DNA of 64,000 bases, taken from Bacillota bacterium. Its GTDB lineage: Bacteria > Bacillota > Clostridia > Lachnospirales > Lachnospiraceae. Numbering within the stretch: position 1 is the first letter of the stretch; every line of letters begins with the position of its first letter. The stretch spans positions 124,001 to 188,000 of the forward strand of contig JAEZJV010000046.1 in NCBI GenBank assembly GCA_023415635.1. Reading direction: 5' to 3'. Under the pieces are notes generated by a model, which worked only from the letters and a program-made list of their open reading frames with translations, was not told the origin of the DNA and did not search any database. Positions 59,832 to 64,000 of the stretch are shown here, in pieces. The position numbers were made by a program, and so were the translations under genes.

Positions 59832-61196
59832 TTAATTCTTGAAGCTATGAATCGGAGCCGGAATTCTTCCACCTCGATTAATGAAGCTTTCACAGCCAAA
59901 GGAATTTACTCTCATCACCGGAGCATAACCCAACAGACCGCCAAATTCCACTCTGTCTCCCACACCCTTGCCCACCACAGGGATAATACGTACCGCTGTC
60001 GTCTTCTGATTAATCATACCGATTGCCATCTCATCCGCTATGATACCGGAAATCGTCGTTGCCTTAGTGTCTCCGGGAATAGCGATCATGTCAAGACCTA
60101 CAGAGCATACACAGGTCATAGCTTCCAGCTTCTCCAGGGTAAGTGCCCCTGCCTCCACAGAATTGATCATTTCCTGATCCTCGCTGACAGGAATAAATGC
60201 ACCGCTTAAGCCTCCCACATAAGAAGAGGCCATGACGCCGCCCTTCTTCACCTGGTCATTGAGTAACGCAAGGGCTGCCGTCGTTCCGGGTGCTCCTACC
60301 CGTTCCAATCCTATCTCCTCCAGAATTTCGGCTACACTGTCGCCGACTGCGGGAGTCGGTGCTAAGGATAAATCTATGATACCGAAGGGAATTCCAAGAA
60401 TTCTTGATGCTTCCTGGGCAACCAGCTGACCGACACGGGTAATCTTAAAGGCTGTCTTCTTGATTGTTTCACAAAGTATCTCAAAATCCTCCCCACGAAC
60501 TGTTTCAAGTGCCTTCTTCACAACACCAGGACCGCTGACACCGACATTGATGACGGCATCACCCTCAGTCACGCCGTGGAAGGCACCCGCCATAAACGGA
60601 TTATCATCCGGTGCATTGCAAAATACTACCAGCTTGGCGCATCCGATAGAATCCTTTTCCTTTGTATATTCAGCTGTTTGAAGGATGATCTCACCTAGCA
60701 GCTTCACTGCGTTCATATCGAGACCGGTCTTCGTAGAACCTACATTTATGGAACTGCATACTCTCTCCGTCTGGCTGAGCGCCAAGGGAATAGACTTGAT
60801 CAGCAGCTCATCGCTTGTTGTCATCGCTTTGGAAACGAGTGCGGAATAACCACCGATGAAATTCACTCCGACAATATGAGCTGCTCTATCCAGAGTCTTT
60901 GCTATTGTTACAAAATCCTCTGCGCTCTTGCAGGCTGCAGCACCTATCAGAGAAATCGGAGTAACCGAAATACGTTTATTTACGATCGGAATGCCATATT
61001 CCCTCTGTATTTTATTACCAGTCGCCACAAGATTCTTGGCTGTGGTTGTAATCTTCTCATAAATCTTACGGTTCATTTCCTCAAGATCAGGGTCTGCACA
61101 GTCAAGTAAACTGATACCCAAGGTGATAGTACGGACGTCCAGTTTCTCCTGCTCTATCATTTTATTGGTTTCAATGACTTCATTAATATTAATCAT
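59832..61196 (-). CDS. PFL family protein (DUF711, UPF0210)
   Basis: A 454-residue protein of the DUF711/UPF0210 family (VRTITLGISLLDCADPDL, GAACKSAEDFVTIAKTLD, VGVNFIGGYSALV, then NPFMAGAFHGVTEGDAVINVGVSGPGVV). The fold is like pyruvate formate-lyase, but the function is unknown. The gene is nearly always preceded by a UPF0237 ACT protein gene, as here with nine bases between them. A redundant in-frame ATG at 61205 has a poorer binding site. Part of the MBL-ACT-PFL operon. Confidence 0.95.
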   Translation of the reverse strand: MININEVIETNKMIEQEKLDVRTITLGISLLDCADPDLEEMNRKIYEKITTTAKNLVATGNKIQREYGIPIVNKRISVTPISLIGAAACKSAEDFVTIAKTLDRAAHIVGVNFIGGYSALVSKAMTTSDELLIKSIPLALSQTERVCSSINVGSTKTGLDMNAVKLLGEIILQTAEYTKEKDSIGCAKLVVFCNAPDDNPFMAGAFHGVTEGDAVINVGVSGPGVVKKALETVRGEDFEILCETIKKTAFKITRVGQLVAQEASRILGIPFGIIDLSLAPTPAVGDSVAEILEEIGLERVGAPGTTAALALLNDQVKKGGVMASSYVGGLSGAFIPVSEDQEMINSVEAGALTLEKLEAMTCVCSVGLDMIAIPGDTKATTISGIIADEMAIGMINQKTTAVRIIPVVGKGVGDRVEFGGLLGYAPVMRVNSFGCESFINRGGRIPAPIHSFKN

Positions 61197-61214
61197 CAGA
61201 TCCATACCTTTCGC

Positions 61215-61487
61215 TTATATTCTGTGCATCTTGTCGAAAATATCCTCACGCTGTGTCTTTATGATCACTCCGATCTCAGAACCGATCTGATCAAGCTCAT
61301 CCTTAATAACATCAAAATCCTTCGAGGAGCCGCTTAAATCAACTATCATCATCATATTAAAAAATCCCTGGACAATTGTCTGAGAGATATCTAGGATATT
61401 TACCTTATTATTTGCCAGATAGGTACACACCTTGGCGATGATTCCGACTGTGTCCTTTCCTACTACAGTAATTACAGTTCTTTTCAT
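61215..61487 (-). CDS. ACT domain protein (UPF0237)
   Basis: A 90-residue double-ACT-like regulator (VITVVGKDTVGIIAKVCTYLANNKVNILDISQT in part, then FFNMMMIVDL). ACT domains bind amino acids; its strict pairing with DUF711 genes suggests it senses or controls that partner. It is preceded by an MBL gene 14 bases before its start and followed by the PFL gene. Confidence 0.95.
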   Translation of the reverse strand: MKRTVITVVGKDTVGIIAKVCTYLANNKVNILDISQTIVQGFFNMMMIVDLSGSSKDFDVIKDELDQIGSEIGVIIKTQREDIFDKMHRI

Positions 61488-61501
61488 ATGATGCTTCCTC
61501 C

Positions 61502-62293
61502 TTATAACGTTACCATCTCGGATGGCTGATCCCTATGGGCCACTCTTACACTTTTCGATGAAAAGCTGCAGGCTCTTTCTGCCAATTCATAACAGACAGT
61601 CTCATAAGCCAATTCTTCGTAATTATTCTCCTTACTTAAGTGAGCCAGCAGGATATGCTGTAATCTCGGGTTAATCAGTCTGCTGATTAAATCTGCAGAG
61701 GTATCATTGGACAGATGGCCTCTGTCACCAAGGATTCTCTGTTTCAGATAATATGGATATTTCCCTACCATGAGCATGTTCACGTCATGATTGGCTTCTA
61801 TAAATAAGAGTTCTGAATTCTCCAACATGGAAACAATATAATCATCATATTTACCAAGATCTGTTGCAATCCCAATCTTCTGACCCTCTGACCGCATCGT
61901 ATAGCAGACAGGATTGGAAGCATCATGGGAGGTAGAAAAGGGTTCCACAATGATATCGTTTATATGAAAGGGTTGATTCGGCTTTACATAATGAAAAAGC
62001 TCCTGCGGTATCTCTCCCAGGCTCTTAATACGACTGATGGAGCAGGCAGTTTCATAAGTGGCATAAATCGGTAAATGATATCTGCGGGCAAGTATTCCCA
62101 GTCCTGATACATGATCTGAATGCTCATGTGTAATCAGTATACCCTGCAGTGTATCCGGCTTTATATCTATTCCGTTTAGGCCGTTTTCAATCCGCTTTGC
62201 ACTAATTCCCGCATCTACCAGAAGGTTCGTATGATTGCTCCCTACATACACACAGTTCCCGCTGCTTCCGCTTGCAATACTGCATAATTTCAT
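61502..62293 (-). CDS. MBL-fold metallohydrolase (WalJ/YycJ-like)
   Basis: A 263-residue metallo-beta-lactamase-fold hydrolase (MKLCSIASGSSGNCVYVG at the start, metal site ITHEHSDHVSGLGIL, FSTSHDASNPVCY, LFIEANHDVNML and ILLAHLSKENN). The WalJ/YycJ family is a 5'-3' exonuclease linked to DNA repair and cell wall signalling in Firmicutes. GGAGGAAAT precedes the ATG at 62293; a frame open to 62335 has no site. It heads the MBL-ACT-PFL operon. Confidence 0.93.
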   Translation of the reverse strand: MKLCSIASGSSGNCVYVGSNHTNLLVDAGISAKRIENGLNGIDIKPDTLQGILITHEHSDHVSGLGILARRYHLPIYATYETACSISRIKSLGEIPQELFHYVKPNQPFHINDIIVEPFSTSHDASNPVCYTMRSEGQKIGIATDLGKYDDYIVSMLENSELLFIEANHDVNMLMVGKYPYYLKQRILGDRGHLSNDTSADLISRLINPRLQHILLAHLSKENNYEELAYETVCYELAERACSFSSKSVRVAHRDQPSEMVTL

Positions 62294-62456
62294 ATTTCCT
62301 CCGCCTAAGTGTATGACTCTTAACTTTATCTTCACTTATCTAACTGAGTATCCCTCATTTCTAGGATTTTGTCAAGAAATATTCTTGAATTATACACTCA
62401 TCTGACACAAAGCTCCTATGCTTTCCAGAAGTTAGATAATCCTCTGCAAATAACGA

Positions 62457-62497
62457 ACGGAAGGCTGCCGAAGTATGAAGCTTCCGGTGCCTTCCGT
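62457..62497 (-). terminator. Terminator of the dicarboxylate symporter gene
   Basis: ACGGAAGGC (62457-62465) and GCCTTCCGT (62489-62497) are perfect nine-base arms, about 55 bases past the symporter stop. On the minus strand TCGTTATTTGC follows. Confidence 0.75.
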
Positions 62498-62552
62498 CTC
62501 AGAGCAAAGTTTATTATTACTATCCCTCTGGCCGTGCATGCATAAAGTTACT

Positions 62553-63800
62553 TTATCTGGTCAACCACCTTTTCCCATCCACGAATCTTGCAGTAAGCAT
62601 AGCACATACGGTATTTCCAGTGGAATTCAAGACAGTTGCCGGTGCATCGATGATGGTGCTGATCACCGCAATAACCGGAAGCGCCTCCGGAGGAAAACCA
62701 TAGATGCTTAGTATCAGCATTTCTCCGATCAGACCACCGCCGGGAATAGCCCCCATGACCGCTCCTACCAAAAAGCCTACGCAGAGAATGGAAAGTAATG
62801 CGGGAAGATTCGTGATATCCTTACCGAACAGACCGAACAGGAATACTACCTTCATAACACCGCCAATTACCGAGCCATCCTTATGGGTATTGACACCAAG
62901 AGGGATGACCGTTTCCGCGATATCTCTTGGAACACCGATCTTCTTAGTGGCTTCAAGATTTATGGGAATGGTTGCCGCGCTCGAGCAGGTGGCAAGTGCT
63001 GTTACAGTGGGTGCAATCGCATTTTTCCAGAAGGTCTTAAGTCCTGGCCTGCCTGCAGCCACATAGGCATAGATACTGAAGAATACGAAGTAATAGATGA
63101 TTGACAATACCAGATAAAGCAGGAACACTCTTAAGTATCCTTCCAGAATCTGAGTTCCCAGCTGTCCTATGATGGAAGCAAAGTAACAGCCCAAACCAAT
63201 CGGAGCATAATACATCACGATTTTTACCATTTTCATCATAACCTGAGCTGTTGAATCTAAGAATTCCTTAACAGGCTTAGCCCTTTCTCCTACCATAGCG
63301 GTTGCGATACCGAACATGACGGAGAATATGAGTATCTGAAGCATCTTACTTCTTGAAAAAAGCTCCGAGAAATCACCAACGGTTATAGTATTCACCAGCT
63401 GTTGAGGCAGGGAGAGCTGCGCGGCTTCTGCAACAATATCTTCTCCCGAGCCTGACAGGATGGTACTGATTATGTCGACACCGAGTCCCTTCGTAGGGTC
63501 GAAGATCAGAACACCTGCGATGGATATAATTCCGGATAATAATGCGGTGATGATGAAAATGACGGCTGCATTGATGATGATTTTTCCGAGTCTGCTCATA
63601 CCGCTCATATTTGCAATAGATGAGGTGACACTGAAAAATACCAGGGGCACGATCAGGGTAAACATCAGATTAAGGAAAATCTGTCCCAAGGGCTCCAGTA
63701 CCTTTGCCTGCGGTCCCATTACAACACCGATCACCCCACCGATAAAAATCGATAGCAATAGTACAAATGACGATCTGTAGCTTTTGATTAGGTCTTTCAT
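62553..63800 (-). CDS. Dicarboxylate/amino acid:cation symporter (DAACS family)
   Basis: A 415-residue transporter with eight membrane helices and two hairpins. HP1 carries the serine-rich CSSAATIPINL, TM7 carries VIPLGVNTHKDGS, and TM8 carries NSTGNTVCAML. The glutamate-family consensus NMDG in TM7 reads NTHKDG here, as in SstT-like and other less-studied members. Substrate may be serine, threonine, or a dicarboxylate. It stands alone; a hairpin lies about 130 bases upstream. Confidence 0.92.
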   Translation of the reverse strand: MKDLIKSYRSSFVLLLSIFIGGVIGVVMGPQAKVLEPLGQIFLNLMFTLIVPLVFFSVTSSIANMSGMSRLGKIIINAAVIFIITALLSGIISIAGVLIFDPTKGLGVDIISTILSGSGEDIVAEAAQLSLPQQLVNTITVGDFSELFSRSKMLQILIFSVMFGIATAMVGERAKPVKEFLDSTAQVMMKMVKIVMYYAPIGLGCYFASIIGQLGTQILEGYLRVFLLYLVLSIIYYFVFFSIYAYVAAGRPGLKTFWKNAIAPTVTALATCSSAATIPINLEATKKIGVPRDIAETVIPLGVNTHKDGSVIGGVMKVVFLFGLFGKDITNLPALLSILCVGFLVGAVMGAIPGGGLIGEMLILSIYGFPPEALPVIAVISTIIDAPATVLNSTGNTVCAMLTARFVDGKRWLTR

Positions 63801-63928
63801 ATTCGTTCCTCCTTCCTTTTATAATCCATTATATACGCATTTTCAGCATAAATCACCGTGAGAACTGTCGAATATAATGCAAATAGTGCTGAAACACTCC
63901 AAAATGCTGTTGCATGTATAACATAACG

Positions 63929-63978
63929 CTAGGGTAAGCACAATAGGCATCCCATAATGCCTGTTGAACTTACCCTAG
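63929..63978. terminator. Two-tier inverted repeat at the right edge
   Basis: CTAGGGTAAG (63929-63938) and CTTACCCTAG (63969-63978) are perfect ten-base arms; inside, AATAGGCAT and ATGCCTGTT form a second stem. CTTTGTTG follows on the plus strand. It probably terminates a gene lying beyond the right edge. Confidence 0.6.
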
Positions 63979-64000
63979 CTTTGTTGCAGTTATTAAGTAG

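Overview
The window is a low-GC Firmicute chromosome segment, most likely from a spore-forming, saccharolytic anaerobe of the Lachnospiraceae (Clostridium cluster XIVa). The evidence is sigK without a pro-sequence, two CotF-family coat genes, RNase J, IreB, MtaB, short-form ThiC with its own CX2CX3C cluster motif, GH43 and maltodextrin genes, and strong GGAGG ribosome binding sites. Nearly all genes lie on the minus strand. Exceptions are a small coat-like gene, a YerC-type regulator, pcrA, an acidic membrane protein, a DUF5050 protein, an ABC-F protein and an HPr-like gene. I saw no rRNA, tRNA, CRISPR array, prophage or insertion sequence.

Layout. 1-2.9 kb: PadR-regulated ABC exporter (two permeases, one ATPase), with near-identical operator-like motifs at both promoters. 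3-4.9 kb: AraC/GyrI-type regulator and a beta-phosphoglucomutase-like HAD protein that lacks its nucleophilic Asp. 4.9-8.9 kb: thiC-thiM-thiE-thiD behind a TPP riboswitch with its own terminator. 9-9.6 kb: two coat proteins. 9.7-17.4 kb: a probable cell-envelope operon: an exported transglutaminase-like protein, Asp/Glu-type racemase, DltA-like ligase, carrier protein, MBOAT and a GDSL-like protein with Cys at the nucleophile position, then a lipoprotein. 17.6-22.1 kb: small regulators, pcrA, a DUF1836 protein. 22.3-25 kb: an orphan binding protein and a GH43 glycosidase. 25.3-32.6 kb: HtrA, pheA, DUF5050, folC, rlmI, GtrA. 32.9-37.6 kb: ABC-F, pirin, MltG with a stalk domain, a zinc-ribbon membrane protein. 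37.8-43.9 kb: maltodextrin-type ABC importer, malQ and LacI regulator. 44.1-52.5 kb: sigK and the conserved yrr-type housekeeping block (U32/TrhP, TrmR, MltG-like stub, RNase J, Fur, DUF1292, RuvX, IreB, MtaB). 52.7-56.5 kb: HPr-like, thiI, nifS, an M23 peptidase. 56.6-64 kb: LCP ligase, PepD, PFL/DUF711, ACT protein, MBL hydrolase, dicarboxylate symporter.

Most of the window is ordinary core chromosome. The best candidate for something not well described is the dlt-like envelope operon at 10.3-17.4 kb. It differs from a textbook dltXABCD operon in gene order, a changed specificity position in the ligase, a dedicated racemase, a Cys in the DltD-like protein, and an exported transglutaminase-fold protein at its head. 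Other points worth checking are the Asp-to-Ser change in the HAD protein, an apparent ATT start codon, the His-less HPr, the tandem duplication of the sigK 3' end, and the PadR and LacI operator layouts.
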